Assembly: GCA_003280655.1 (NCBI GenBank)
Contig: QCEK01000011.1
Location: 1-50,729 of the forward strand
Origin: Prochlorococcus sp. AG-355-O17
GTDB taxonomy: Bacteria > Cyanobacteriota > Cyanobacteriia > PCC-6307 > Cyanobiaceae
Direction: 5' to 3'
Length of the DNA: 50,729 nt
Shown here: positions 15,374 through 24,478 of the stretch, piece by piece
Layout of the letters: every line of letters begins with the position of its first letter
Numbering within the stretch: position 1 is the first letter of the stretch
Translations under genes and position numbers: made by a program
The notes under the pieces: generated by a model
Told to the model about the DNA's origin: nothing
The model's input: only the letters and a program-made list of their open reading frames with translations
The model's database searches: none

Positions 15374-15640
15374 TTGAGTTCTGAGCGTTATTTAAACCAT
15401 CCAACATTTGGCATGTTATACCAAGTGTCTCCTGGAAATGACGGGAGAGATATTTATGCGACTTTATACGCTCAAAAAATGTTTTTCTTGGTAGAAATTC
15501 GACAGAGAGAAGTTTTTTTTGAGGTTATACCTTATTTAGATGCCCGTAATCAGGCCGAATTAAACCTTCAAAAAGCTAGAAGAAAAGGATCTGAAGAACT
15601 ATCTAAATGGGAGAATTTATTTACGCAAACTTTCTTATAA
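15374..15640 (+). CDS. pipX: PII-interacting protein PipX
   Basis: Small cytoplasmic co-activator that binds the nitrogen regulator NtcA or the PII protein GlnB, linking 2-oxoglutarate to transcription. The 88-aa sequence has the PipX hallmarks: YLNHPTFGMLY, ATLYAQKMFFLV, DARNQAE and the C-terminal FTQTF. Length matches the family (about 89 aa). The start is TTG; the next in-frame Met is inside the domain. The gene is followed 3 bp later by pipY, the standard cyanobacterial pair. Confidence 0.95.
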   Translation: MSSERYLNHPTFGMLYQVSPGNDGRDIYATLYAQKMFFLVEIRQREVFFEVIPYLDARNQAELNLQKARRKGSEELSKWENLFTQTFL

Positions 15641-15643
15641 AAT

Positions 15644-16279
15644 GTGAATCCTGCAAATTATTTAAAAATAAAAAATAAAATACCATCAAATGTAAATATT
15701 CTTGCGGTAAGTAAAGGATTTAAAAGTCAAGAAATCAAGACTATTCAAAATATAGGTCAGAACGATTTTGGTGAAAGTAAGGTTCAAGAGGCGTTGGAAA
15801 AACAATTAACATTAAAAGATCTTAAACAAATAAATTGGCACTTTATTGGAAGAATACAAAGTAATAAAATAAGAAAAATAGTTCAAAATTTTAAATATAT
15901 TCATTCAGTAGATTCATTTGAAAAGTTGCAAAGGATTTCTAATATTTCACGTGAAGAGAAGAAAAATCCATTAATAATGTTGCAGGTTAAGTTGAGTGAT
16001 GACCCTACTAAAGGAGGCTTTAATCCTGAATTTTTAATTTTGAAATGGAGAGAAATTCAAGAGTTGAAAAATATTTCATTAACCGGTTTGATGACTATCA
16101 ATCCTAAAGGACTTAGCTCTCAAGAAAATTTAGGATTGTTCAAAAAATGTCGTGATCTCGCTGATTCCTTGCAACTACCAGATTGTTCCATGGGGATGTC
16201 AGGTGATTGGGAGGAAGCTATTGACGCTGGATCAACTTGGTTAAGATTAGGATCATTGATTTTTGGAGGCAGATCCTAA
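15644..16279 (+). CDS. pipY: YggS/PROSC-family PLP-homeostasis protein PipY
   Basis: A 211-aa PLP-binding protein that keeps vitamin B6 and amino/keto acid pools in balance. The PLP-lysine region is ILAVSKGFKSQEI (Lys near residue 24). GESKVQEALEK, WHFIGRIQSNKIRK, the MTINP segment and MGMSGDWEEAI with GSTWLRLGSLIFG are family landmarks. The start is GTG, since the overlapping ATG just upstream runs into a stop at once. It is coupled to pipX, its functional partner in cyanobacteria. Confidence 0.93.
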   Translation: MNPANYLKIKNKIPSNVNILAVSKGFKSQEIKTIQNIGQNDFGESKVQEALEKQLTLKDLKQINWHFIGRIQSNKIRKIVQNFKYIHSVDSFEKLQRISNISREEKKNPLIMLQVKLSDDPTKGGFNPEFLILKWREIQELKNISLTGLMTINPKGLSSQENLGLFKKCRDLADSLQLPDCSMGMSGDWEEAIDAGSTWLRLGSLIFGGRS

Positions 16280-16429
16280 TTAGTTATTTTTTTATAAAAA
16301 TCTTATCTATAAACTTGCAGTAAAGTTCAACTAACGTTATTTAAGTATAGGTAGTTTATTCATTTAAAAAATGAATCTATTACTTAAGGTTCTTAAACCT
16401 TAGTAATCAATTTCAAGAGGATTTAAAAG

Positions 16430-17005
16430 GTGTCACTTATTTCTAGATTAAAGGCAGTTGTTGCAGGGGATGAGTATCTCGATGATGATTTTGATGAGTT
16501 GGATTATCCTTCAGAGGATGAATTAAATGATATTAATAATTTCAAACAAAATCCAAAGAATGCAAATGCCCTTGCAAATTCAAATCCATTCGATTTTATG
16601 AATAACAACAGATCATCAAAAGTAGTTGGTATGCCTGGAATCTCAAATTCATCCTCAGAAGTAAGCTTAATGGAACCAAGAAGTTTTGATGAGATGCCTC
16701 AAGCTATACAAGCATTAAGAGAGAGAAAAACTGTAATTCTTAATTTAACTATGATGGATCCTGATCAAGCTCAAAGAGCTGTTGATTTTATTGCTGGGGG
16801 CACATATGCAATTGATGGACATCAAGAGAGAGTCGGTGAAAGTATTTTCCTTTTTGCTCCAAGTTGTGTAAATGTAACTAGTTCTTCCCCAGAAGAAGCT
16901 TCTCCTTCTTCTTTGTCTACAGAAAATACACCACAATATAGTTTGGGCAAAAATACTACTCCTGAACCAGCATGGGGTAATTCAAAATTAAGTGCTTATT
17001 CATGA
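16430..17005 (+). CDS. sepF: Cell division protein SepF
   Basis: Divisome protein that bundles and anchors FtsZ filaments. The 191-aa protein has an N-terminal amphipathic start ([10 protein letters not shown]), an acidic linker and the SepF domain near residues 85-150: [41 protein letters not shown] and [20 protein letters not shown] Ser/Thr-rich tail follows. The start is GTG, with AGAGG a few bases upstream. Placed between pipY and proC as in other cyanobacteria. Confidence 0.94.
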   Translation: MSLISRLKAVVAGDEYLDDDFDELDYPSEDELNDINNFKQNPKNANALANSNPFDFMNNNRSSKVVGMPGISNSSSEVSLMEPRSFDEMPQAIQALRERKTVILNLTMMDPDQAQRAVDFIAGGTYAIDGHQERVGESIFLFAPSCVNVTSSSPEEASPSSLSTENTPQYSLGKNTTPEPAWGNSKLSAYS

Positions 17006-17012
17006 TTAATCT

Positions 17013-17825
17013 GTGACAAATAAAATAGCGATTATTGGTTTTGGAAATATTGCAAGTGCTATAGTTACTCCTCTATTAGATAACAAATTAATTCAGCCAG
17101 AAAATGTTTATTGTGTGGTTAATACAGAAAAAAGTTTAGAAAACATAGAAAAAAATTATAAATATAAAATAAACGTTTATAAATCAGGCTCTAAAGAGTC
17201 AAAAATAATTTGGGATTGTCAATATAAACTTCTTTCGATAAAACCCCAACAATTAAAAGATATAAGTGAGGCCCATCAGATAAAAAATAAGGGCAATTTA
17301 ATAGTTTCAATTCTTGCGGGGGTTTCAATAAATAAACTCACTCAAAAGTTTCCTAATCATCAATGTGTGAGAGTGGTTACAAATATTCCAATAACTATTG
17401 GAAAAGGCATAACAGGAATTTCTTGGGGTGAAGAAATTACAGAAGATCAGAAACAATTTACAAAAAAATTATTTGAAAATACTAGTAAGATTTATGAATT
17501 TACTGAAGATTACCTTGATATATTTTTAGCTTTAACTTCATCAGGTCCTGCAATTATTGCTTTGATCATTGAAGCATTAAGTGATGGAGGATTAAGCGGG
17601 GGATTACCAAAAAAAATTTCAGAGGAACTTGTTATGGAAATGATACTAGGGACTATTTGTTTAATAAAGGAAAATAAACTTACCACTTCTGAGCTTAAAA
17701 ATTTAGTAACCTCTCCAGGTGGAACAACTATCTCTGCTTTAAGGGTTTTAGAAAAAAAGAGTGTAAGGTCAGCATTGATTGAATCAATAGTTTCAGCGAG
17801 TAATCGAAGTAAAGAGTTTCGTTAG
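17013..17825 (+). CDS. proC: Pyrroline-5-carboxylate reductase
   Basis: Last step of proline synthesis, NAD(P)H-dependent. The 270-aa protein begins with the Rossmann motif IIGFGNIASAIV, includes KPQQ and SILAGVSI segments, and has the C-terminal ALTSSGPAIIALIIEAL and VTSPGGTTISALRVLE signature. The start is GTG, 7 bp after the sepF stop. Length is usual. Confidence 0.95.
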   Translation: MTNKIAIIGFGNIASAIVTPLLDNKLIQPENVYCVVNTEKSLENIEKNYKYKINVYKSGSKESKIIWDCQYKLLSIKPQQLKDISEAHQIKNKGNLIVSILAGVSINKLTQKFPNHQCVRVVTNIPITIGKGITGISWGEEITEDQKQFTKKLFENTSKIYEFTEDYLDIFLALTSSGPAIIALIIEALSDGGLSGGLPKKISEELVMEMILGTICLIKENKLTTSELKNLVTSPGGTTISALRVLEKKSVRSALIESIVSASNRSKEFR

Positions 17826-17830
17826 TGTTT

Positions 17831-18988
17831 TCAATTATCTTTTAAGTTCATATAAACTTTTTCAAGTGAATTTATATTTTTAGTAATTGTGTATCTCTCA
17901 AGTACACGTTCTCTAGCTTTTTCTCCAAGATCTTTTGTAAATGAAGGGTGTTCTATAAGAATTGGAATTATAGTTTTTAATTGTGCAGCCACATTATCAG
18001 TTGAAATTACTATTCCTGCTCCGTTATCTAAAACTTCACCATCCGCTCCGGCATCTGTAGCTACACAAGCAGTACCAGCCGACATTGCCTCTAAAAGTGA
18101 TAATGATAAACCTTCTACTAAGCTTGGCAAGAAAAATACTTCTGCTATTTGCATTATCGCTATCCTAGTTTCTAAATCTAATTCGGCACCCCACCAAATT
18201 AATTTCTCATTACCAAGGTTAGAAAAACTATTTTCAAGTGTTGGCTTCATTGGTCCATCCCCAACAATAACTAATTTGCAATTTTGAGTTCTTGTTTGGC
18301 GCCAAGAACGTAAAAGTGCCTCTATATTTTTTTCATTTGCAATCCTTCCCATGTATAAAAAGATTCTTTCATTTCCAAGTTTGTTTTTAACCTGATTATA
18401 TTTTTTACTTTTTTCGCAAAAAGGTTTCCAAATATTTTCATCAACTCCGTTTGGAATAATTATTTGTTTTTCTTTAGGTACTCCTAATTTCTCAAGAAAA
18501 TTTTTTTGAGGTTCAGAAAAGATAATTATCCTATCGAACTTTGCTAAAGAGGGAGCATAAAGTTGATAAGTTAATTGTTGTGTGCTTGCAGTTAGATTTC
18601 TATTTTTTGCATCAAATGGTGGATGAAATGTTCCTATAAGAGGAACATTAATTTTATTACAAAGCTCTGGAAGTCTGAAGTCTAAAGGAGATAAAGTTAG
18701 GCTTGCATGTACTATGTCAGGTTTTAATCTTTCCAATGATAGCCTTAGCTCTTTTTCTGCCCTTGGAGAGGGTATTGTATAAACTTGAGATTTAATTAAA
18801 TATGGGAGGCTTACATCTGGATCATTTGCAAGAAATAATGGTTTTGATGAATTTGAACTAGAGGGATTATCGAAATGAATAAAACTAATTTTATGTCCTC
18901 TGGCCTTTAATTCCTTAGTAGTTAACTTACCGTAAGTTACATTTCCACAAAAAGGTGATTTTTTTCCCAACCAGGCAATATGAACCAC
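17831..18988 (-). CDS. Glycosyltransferase family 4
   Basis: A 385-aa retaining GT-B enzyme. The N-terminal half begins MVHIAWLGKKSPFCGNVTYG; the C-terminal half contains FLYMGRIANEKNIEALL, VIVGDGPMKPTLE, and the acidic EX7E motif in PSLVEGLSLSLLEAMSAG. The acceptor sugar or lipid is not recognisable. It is convergent with proC, 5 bp apart, and has no glycan cluster around it. No TM or signal segment. Confidence 0.82.
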   Translation of the reverse strand: MVHIAWLGKKSPFCGNVTYGKLTTKELKARGHKISFIHFDNPSSSNSSKPLFLANDPDVSLPYLIKSQVYTIPSPRAEKELRLSLERLKPDIVHASLTLSPLDFRLPELCNKINVPLIGTFHPPFDAKNRNLTASTQQLTYQLYAPSLAKFDRIIIFSEPQKNFLEKLGVPKEKQIIIPNGVDENIWKPFCEKSKKYNQVKNKLGNERIFLYMGRIANEKNIEALLRSWRQTRTQNCKLVIVGDGPMKPTLENSFSNLGNEKLIWWGAELDLETRIAIMQIAEVFFLPSLVEGLSLSLLEAMSAGTACVATDAGADGEVLDNGAGIVISTDNVAAQLKTIIPILIEHPSFTKDLGEKARERVLERYTITKNINSLEKVYMNLKDN

Positions 18989-19073
18989 ATTAATTGAATT
19001 AACTATTTATAAAGTTAACAGGCAAAGGCGCCATGATCATATTTTTTAAATTTTTTAATGCTTCATGAATATG

Positions 19074-19859
19074 CTAACTATATATTTCTCTCAACATTTT
19101 TAGTGAAGATAGATCCTTCTCTAATTGAGTAGAGATCCATGTCTCAATAATGAATAATATTTTAAGCCAGACTTTTTTTGGACCCAACAACTCTCCATTA
19201 GATTTTATTGGTAATTCTGGGAAAAGAAGTCTCTGTAATAGAGCAACTTCAGATGCATTTATTTTTAGGTTACTTTGAGGATCTTCTATGGATGAAAACC
19301 CTTCACTTGGCAAATAATAACAACTCCATTCCCAATTTCCTAAAGGTGGAATAATAGGTTCTCCAGTTTTACAGCAATGATGAATTGGTAAATTAATACC
19401 CCCGATGGCTAATAGATGGATTAAAGATTGAATACTCATCGAGAGCATTTTAATATCTTCTTCTTGAGACTCTTTATATAAATAAATCCTATCAAGATGT
19501 GCAAGAACGCAAGATAAATAGTCTTGTTGCTTGTCATTATTACCTACTAATAAAAATGTTAATTCAGTTATTGCTTGTGCGGCTGCAAGACATTCAATAT
19601 TTTTACCTAGGCCAGAATAGCTTTTTAATATTTTAATTTGACGTACAGATTTAAGATTTCTTTTTCCAAAAATCTGCATACTTAAATATGTTAAAGGAGT
19701 AGCTGCGGCAAGACTACTTTTAGGACGCCTAGCACCAGGTGCCGCTAATCTAACAATCCCTTGCTCATCGGTAAGGATAGTTATTAATCTATCATTCTCG
19801 CCTAATGGAGAAGCTTTAATACAGAGACCTTTTAGTCTGCACTCACCAGAACCAGACAT
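19074..19859 (-). CDS. recO: DNA repair protein RecO
   Basis: Recombination mediator acting with RecR/RecF. The 261-aa sequence starts with the OB-fold segment LKGLCIKASPLGENDRLITILTDEQGIVRLAAPGARRPKSS, cut here at conserved family signals: R-P-K-S-S and L-T-Y-L. The C-terminal part has a reduced Cys segment (HHCCKTGEPI) where some homologues carry a zinc site. It abuts the deoC-like gene upstream. Confidence 0.88.
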   Translation of the reverse strand: MSGSGECRLKGLCIKASPLGENDRLITILTDEQGIVRLAAPGARRPKSSLAAATPLTYLSMQIFGKRNLKSVRQIKILKSYSGLGKNIECLAAAQAITELTFLLVGNNDKQQDYLSCVLAHLDRIYLYKESQEEDIKMLSMSIQSLIHLLAIGGINLPIHHCCKTGEPIIPPLGNWEWSCYYLPSEGFSSIEDPQSNLKINASEVALLQRLLFPELPIKSNGELLGPKKVWLKILFIIETWISTQLEKDLSSLKMLREIYS

Positions 19860-20519
19860 TTAAATAACGTTTACTTCTTCAAAAATTTCACAAAAATTGG
19901 AAGTACCCACGCAACTAATTCCATTATCAAATAAATCAATTACTTGCGTCAGATTTTTTATACCACCTACAACTTTGATTTGATTTTGTGATCCTGTTAT
20001 TTTTAGTATTTCGGTGACATCATTAGATGTAAGAGGAGACCCAAATCCGTCCCCAAATTGAAAATTTTTTATTCCTAATTCCAAACATATTTCTATCGCA
20101 TTAATAAAAACTTCTTCTTTTAGTTTTGATTTATTTATTATTATTGAAACTGGTAATCCAGATAATTTAACCTGCTCAATTTCAGCAGCGAAAGTTTCTA
20201 AATTTCTTTTGGATAAATTTATAAAGTTTGGGATATATTCAATTCCTTTTGCACCCTTATCTTTTGCAAAACAAACTAATTCTTCAATAAATGAGACTGG
20301 TAAATCTGCTAAAGGGTAAGAAATAAGTGCGTTTATATCCGCACTGTAATTAACCAAACAGTTTTTAAGATCAGTTAAATAATTTAGTGAAGTAGAAATA
20401 TTTTTGATATTGTATTTTCTTATCAAATTGCAATTCACACAGAAATCTTCCCAAGATAGATAAGGGTTAATAATTATCGCATGAATTTTCTCGTTTAATT
20501 CATATTCAATATTGGGCAT
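19860..20519 (-). CDS. DeoC-like TIM-barrel protein lacking the Schiff-base lysine
   Basis: A 219-aa protein with the outline of 2-deoxyribose-5-phosphate aldolase: GAKGIEYIPNF replaces the usual GA-x-EIDMV segment and IKVVGGIKN (181-189) matches the GGI phosphate-binding strand with its Lys182. At the strand that normally carries the Schiff-base lysine (K-T-S-T-G) this protein reads FQFGDGFG (153-160) with no lysine. So aldolase activity is doubtful; another role of the barrel is possible. It shares a tight junction with recO (0-1 bp) and follows hpf by 7 bp, so it is probably co-transcribed with both. Confidence 0.7.
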   Translation of the reverse strand: MPNIEYELNEKIHAIIINPYLSWEDFCVNCNLIRKYNIKNISTSLNYLTDLKNCLVNYSADINALISYPLADLPVSFIEELVCFAKDKGAKGIEYIPNFINLSKRNLETFAAEIEQVKLSGLPVSIIINKSKLKEEVFINAIEICLELGIKNFQFGDGFGSPLTSNDVTEILKITGSQNQIKVVGGIKNLTQVIDLFDNGISCVGTSNFCEIFEEVNVI

Positions 20520-20526
20520 TTAAAAC

Positions 20527-21111
20527 TTATTTAGATTGAATCAGTCCATAACCTCCATGATTCCTTTTGTATATAACTTGAAGTTCATTATTTTTTTTAT
20601 TTCGAAAAACATAAAAATCATGATCAATTAGATCTAATTGTTTTCTTGCTTCTTCTGATGAAATTGGAGTCATTTCAAAGTATTTATTTTTAATAGATGG
20701 TTCAGGCAGACTTGCTTCAGTTCCTTCTTCAAATAAAGCTTTATCTAAAAAACTTGATTCCATACTTTCAATTGGTAAAGAATCTTTATTTTTAAATTGT
20801 TTATTATGAATTGTTTTATTGTTTCTTTCTTTATATTTACGTAATTTTCTACAAAGTTTATTTGAAACTAAATCAATGCTTGAGTAAAGATTTTCAGTTT
20901 TTTCTTCAGCTCTAATTACGGTACCATTTGCAAAAATAGTAACTTCTGCAGTTTGGAACGAGACTCTTGGGTTCTTTTCAATTGAAAGGTGTATGTCAGC
21001 TTCTTTAACGATATCCTTATAGTGATGTGTTGCTTTTTCTATCTTTGCCTCAGTATATTCTTTTAATGCTCCAGTGAGCTCAAGATTCTTTCCATGGATT
21101 AAAATTTTCAT
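20527..21111 (-). CDS. hpf: Ribosome hibernation promoting factor, long form (LrtA-type)
   Basis: Binds the 30S subunit and promotes inactive 100S ribosomes under stress or darkness; the cyanobacterial version is called LrtA. The 194-aa protein has the N-terminal S30AE domain (MKILIHGKNLELTGALKEYTEAK, listed to its key start residues) with DIHLSIEKNPRVSFQTAEVT, and the long-form C-terminal domain ending in DFYVFRNKKNNELQVIYKRNHGGYGLI. Transcribed away from lipB, first gene of the minus run to recO. Confidence 0.93.
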   Translation of the reverse strand: MKILIHGKNLELTGALKEYTEAKIEKATHHYKDIVKEADIHLSIEKNPRVSFQTAEVTIFANGTVIRAEEKTENLYSSIDLVSNKLCRKLRKYKERNNKTIHNKQFKNKDSLPIESMESSFLDKALFEEGTEASLPEPSIKNKYFEMTPISSEEARKQLDLIDHDFYVFRNKKNNELQVIYKRNHGGYGLIQSK

Positions 21112-21155
21112 AACAAATCTAAAAATATTTACTTACTTTCTAAATCTACTTAAAT

Positions 21156-21806
21156 ATGGAAAATAGAACAGCAATAATTAAACAACCTGATAATATTTCT
21201 TCTTTTAATGATGTTTATAAATTACAAAAAGAATATCAGGAGGCATTGATTTTAGACAATTCTAACCCTGACTTTATATGGATAGGGGAGCATCAACTCT
21301 GTTATACGTTAGGTAGAGGATCTAATTACGATAATTTACTATTTTCTTTAGATGATGATAAATATGACGTTTTTAAGATTAATAGAGGTGGTGAGGTTAC
21401 TTGTCATATGCCTGGACAATTAGTAACTTACTTGGTTTTAGATTTGAAAAATTTTAATAAAGATTTAAATTGGTATTTGAGAAAAATTGAAGAAATTATT
21501 ATAAAAATTCTTGGAACTTTTAATATAAATTGTCATTCAAGAGAGGGTTTCACTGGTGTTTGGATAGGAAATAAGAAAATTGCTTCAATTGGAATTGGTT
21601 GTAAAAGATGGATAACAATAAATGGATTTTCAATTAATATTGACTGCGAATTAGAAAACTTTAATGAAATTGTTCCTTGCGGGATAGAAAATTGTCTTAT
21701 GGCAAATATGATTGATTACAACAAAAATTTAAATATTCAAGAAGTCAAGATAATTGTTAAAAAAATCATTCAGGAAGAATTTAATTTTGATTTTGTATCA
21801 AAATAG
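21156..21806 (+). CDS. lipB: Octanoyl-[ACP]:protein N-octanoyltransferase
   Basis: Transfers octanoyl from ACP to lipoyl domains, such as those of PdhC encoded downstream. The 216-aa protein has [19 protein letters not shown] (the family consensus usually has HGPGQ, here HMPGQ), a conserved lysine in KIASIGIG and the catalytic cysteine in VPCGI. Length is normal. 28 bp before the acyl-activating enzyme gene. Confidence 0.93.
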   Translation: MENRTAIIKQPDNISSFNDVYKLQKEYQEALILDNSNPDFIWIGEHQLCYTLGRGSNYDNLLFSLDDDKYDVFKINRGGEVTCHMPGQLVTYLVLDLKNFNKDLNWYLRKIEEIIIKILGTFNINCHSREGFTGVWIGNKKIASIGIGCKRWITINGFSINIDCELENFNEIVPCGIENCLMANMIDYNKNLNIQEVKIIVKKIIQEEFNFDFVSK

Positions 21807-21833
21807 AAATTAAAATTTCAAAATAAATTTAAA

Positions 21834-23777
21834 ATGGGCGATTTAGCATACTGGCCTGCAGCCAAATTTCTTTCTAAAAAAGCTAAATTTGCTAAAAATA
21901 GAGATTTTATTAAGAACCTTGATCATATAGATCAAATTTGGGAAAAATTAAAATTTAAATGTGGTGATACTTTAGCTGTTTGCGATTTAAGAGGGAAATA
22001 CAAAGAAAAATTTTCTTATTCTGAGCTGGCTGATTTAATAACAAAAGTCTCTTTTTCTTTTAAAAATTATGGTTTAGCAAAGGGGGATGTAGTTACTGTA
22101 ATATCTGAAAATTCTCCAAGATGGCTAGTAGTTGATCAAGGCTTAATGCGTCTAGGAGCTATAAATGCAGTGAGAGGTATTAATTCTCCTTCAGTAGAAT
22201 TAGACTATATTATTGAGCACTCTAATTCAGTAGGTCTAATAGTTCAATCTAAGGAGATTTGGCTAAAGTTAAACAATAAAGAAGAATTAAAAAAAAGACT
22301 GAAATTTATAATCAATTTAGAAGATGAACAATTTGAAAGTTTAATAAGTTGGAGTAAATTTATAAGTTCAGTAGAAAAAGAAAATTCACAAAATAAGAAT
22401 CTTGAAAAATTTAATCCAGAAATAGATGACGTCGCCACTATTCTTTACACTTCTGGGACAACAGGAAAACCTAAAGGTGTGCCTTTGACTCATGCAAATT
22501 TTTTACATCAAATAATCAATTTAGCCTATATCGCTGATCCAGAACCAGGGACCTCTGTATTAAGCGTTTTGCCTATCTGGCATTCTTATGAGAGGAGTGC
22601 TGAATACTTCTTTTTTTCATGCGGTTGTTCTCAATACTATACAATTCCAAAATTTCTGAAAGATGATATTACTCAAGTAAAACCTGTTGTCATGGCAACT
22701 GTACCGAGACTATGGGAAGCAATACATGATGGTTTTTTTCAGGCGTTGAAAAAAATGCCTTCCAAAAAGCAAAAACTTATTAAGTTTTTAATAAGTAATA
22801 GTTCGGTTTTCAAAAGAAGTCTTAGAAAGATAAGAAATATAGATATAAATCAAATAACTTTTAAATCAAAAATCCCCTTACTAGGTTCTGTTATTAGGCG
22901 ATATCCTTTACATAAATTGTCTACTATTTTTTTATGGCCGAATATTCTTAGACAACTATGCGGAGAAAAACTGAAATTTCCCATTAACGGTGGAGGTGCA
23001 TTGCCAGAACATGTAGATCTTTTTTTTGAATCTTTAGGTGTAGATGTTTTGGTGGGATATGGACTCACAGAAACTAGTCCAGTATTAACTTGTAGGAGAA
23101 GAGAATTAAATGTTAGAGGATCATCTGGGCAGCCTCTTTCATTTACTGAAATCAAAATAGTGAATGATGATAAAAAAAAGATTCTGAAATTCAGAGAAGT
23201 CGGGAAAATTCTTGTTAGGGGGCCGCAAGTAATGAAGGGTTATCTTAATAATGAAATAGCTACAAATGATGTTTTATCCAAGGATGGTTGGTTTGATACT
23301 GGTGATTTAGGTTTTTTAATACCAAATGGTTCTCTCTTTATAACAGGAAGAGCCAAGGATACAATAGTGCTATCAAGTGGTGAAAATATAGAACCGAATC
23401 CGCTAGAGACTGAAATTCTTAGTTCTGAATTTATTAATCAGATTCAACTAGTAGGACAAGATAAGAAATGTTTAACAGCCCTTGTAGTTCCTAATGTCGA
23501 ATTGGTTAAAAGCAAGTTTTTGGAAGAAGACCTTTCAAAATTAAACCTGAATAAGAATATTGGTACATTTTTCAAATCACAAATTAATAATTTGCTTCAA
23601 AGTCGATTAGGAGCAAGATCTGAAGAACAAATATTAGATTGTTATTTTGTTGATGCCTTTACTCTAGAAAATGGGTTGTTAACACAAACCCTTAAACAAA
23701 AAAGAAAAGAAATAGAAAAAAAGTATTCATTACAAATAGAAAATATGTATGAAAACAGATTTAGTAAGAAAATTTGA
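21834..23777 (+). CDS. aas: Long-chain acyl-ACP/acyl-CoA synthetase
   Basis: AMP-forming acyl activating enzyme, 647 aa. In cyanobacteria this family recycles free fatty acids as acyl-ACP. The ATP-binding motif ILYTSGTTGKPKGVPLTHANF is near residue 204 (quoted in part), followed by GYGLTETSPV, WFDTGDLG and the conserved catalytic lysine region GRAKDTIVLSSGENIEP. The N-terminal segment ends in a hydrophobic stretch suited to membrane association. Acyl-ACP rather than acyl-CoA specificity is inferred from the lineage. Confidence 0.88.
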   Translation: MGDLAYWPAAKFLSKKAKFAKNRDFIKNLDHIDQIWEKLKFKCGDTLAVCDLRGKYKEKFSYSELADLITKVSFSFKNYGLAKGDVVTVISENSPRWLVVDQGLMRLGAINAVRGINSPSVELDYIIEHSNSVGLIVQSKEIWLKLNNKEELKKRLKFIINLEDEQFESLISWSKFISSVEKENSQNKNLEKFNPEIDDVATILYTSGTTGKPKGVPLTHANFLHQIINLAYIADPEPGTSVLSVLPIWHSYERSAEYFFFSCGCSQYYTIPKFLKDDITQVKPVVMATVPRLWEAIHDGFFQALKKMPSKKQKLIKFLISNSSVFKRSLRKIRNIDINQITFKSKIPLLGSVIRRYPLHKLSTIFLWPNILRQLCGEKLKFPINGGGALPEHVDLFFESLGVDVLVGYGLTETSPVLTCRRRELNVRGSSGQPLSFTEIKIVNDDKKKILKFREVGKILVRGPQVMKGYLNNEIATNDVLSKDGWFDTGDLGFLIPNGSLFITGRAKDTIVLSSGENIEPNPLETEILSSEFINQIQLVGQDKKCLTALVVPNVELVKSKFLEEDLSKLNLNKNIGTFFKSQINNLLQSRLGARSEEQILDCYFVDAFTLENGLLTQTLKQKRKEIEKKYSLQIENMYENRFSKKI

Positions 23778-23815
23778 TTTGTTCTATCTATATTGAAAAG
23801 GTAATTTAATTTTTT

Positions 23816-24259
23816 ATGGAAACAAAAAACTCAATATCTATAAAGCGCTCAATAGCTATTAAAGCTGTAGTTACACCAACTTGGAAGGAAGATGCTGAAA
23901 AAGAATTAAGTAAAGCAATTTCAAACATTGACCAGCAATTATCGCAACTTGAGCAGGAGGGGCAGCAAATAGTAAACAATATTAGATCCCAATCGGTTAA
24001 TCCTCTAGATCCAAGGGTTCAAGAACAGGTTAGTCAGGTGCAACAACAAGTCGCAGCAAAACGAAATGAAATTGAAGAACAAAAAAGAAATCTACTTCAA
24101 CAACAGAGTCAAGTTCGCGAATTAAAAATGGACGAAATTGTTGATCAAGGGCAAGTGGATAGTTTCTGTGATGTCACTGTGGGCGACAATCTTATTGAAA
24201 AAATGCAAGTCGCGATTACGGTTAAAGATGGAGTTATTCAATCTATAGATAATAATTAA
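23816..24259 (+). CDS. YlqD-family coiled-coil protein
   Basis: A 147-aa protein with an N-terminal beta-like stretch (ISIKRSIAIKAVVTPTWKED), a long Gln/Glu-rich coiled coil at about residues 22-105 and a short C-terminal domain with DVTVGDNLIEKMQVAI. It matches the YlqD family pattern. Function is unknown. It follows the acyl synthetase gene by 38 bp. Confidence 0.8.
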   Translation: METKNSISIKRSIAIKAVVTPTWKEDAEKELSKAISNIDQQLSQLEQEGQQIVNNIRSQSVNPLDPRVQEQVSQVQQQVAAKRNEIEEQKRNLLQQQSQVRELKMDEIVDQGQVDSFCDVTVGDNLIEKMQVAITVKDGVIQSIDNN

Positions 24260-24478
24260 ATAAAAAGATTTAGTATTTTTGATAAATATAAGTAAATCTT
24301 AATTTCGAAAAGTTTTAAATTCTAATCGATCTAAATTATTACTTTCTTAAGTTTTAAGAGTTCCCACTGTGAACATGATTTCGTATAATTAGATCAAGAG
24401 TTAAAAGGGTTCTTATTCATAAAAACTTTAGGAAGTTTGGTAGAAATCCTTTAAAACTTATGCAATAACAATTTTCTT

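Noticed and set aside
16280-16429. Small RNA gene before sepF
   Set aside because: The stretch is plain A+T-rich leader; no stable hairpin with a terminator is visible.
21395-21420. LipB as inactive because HGPGQ reads HMPGQ
   Set aside because: The catalytic lysine and cysteine are intact, and cyanobacterial versions vary at this position.
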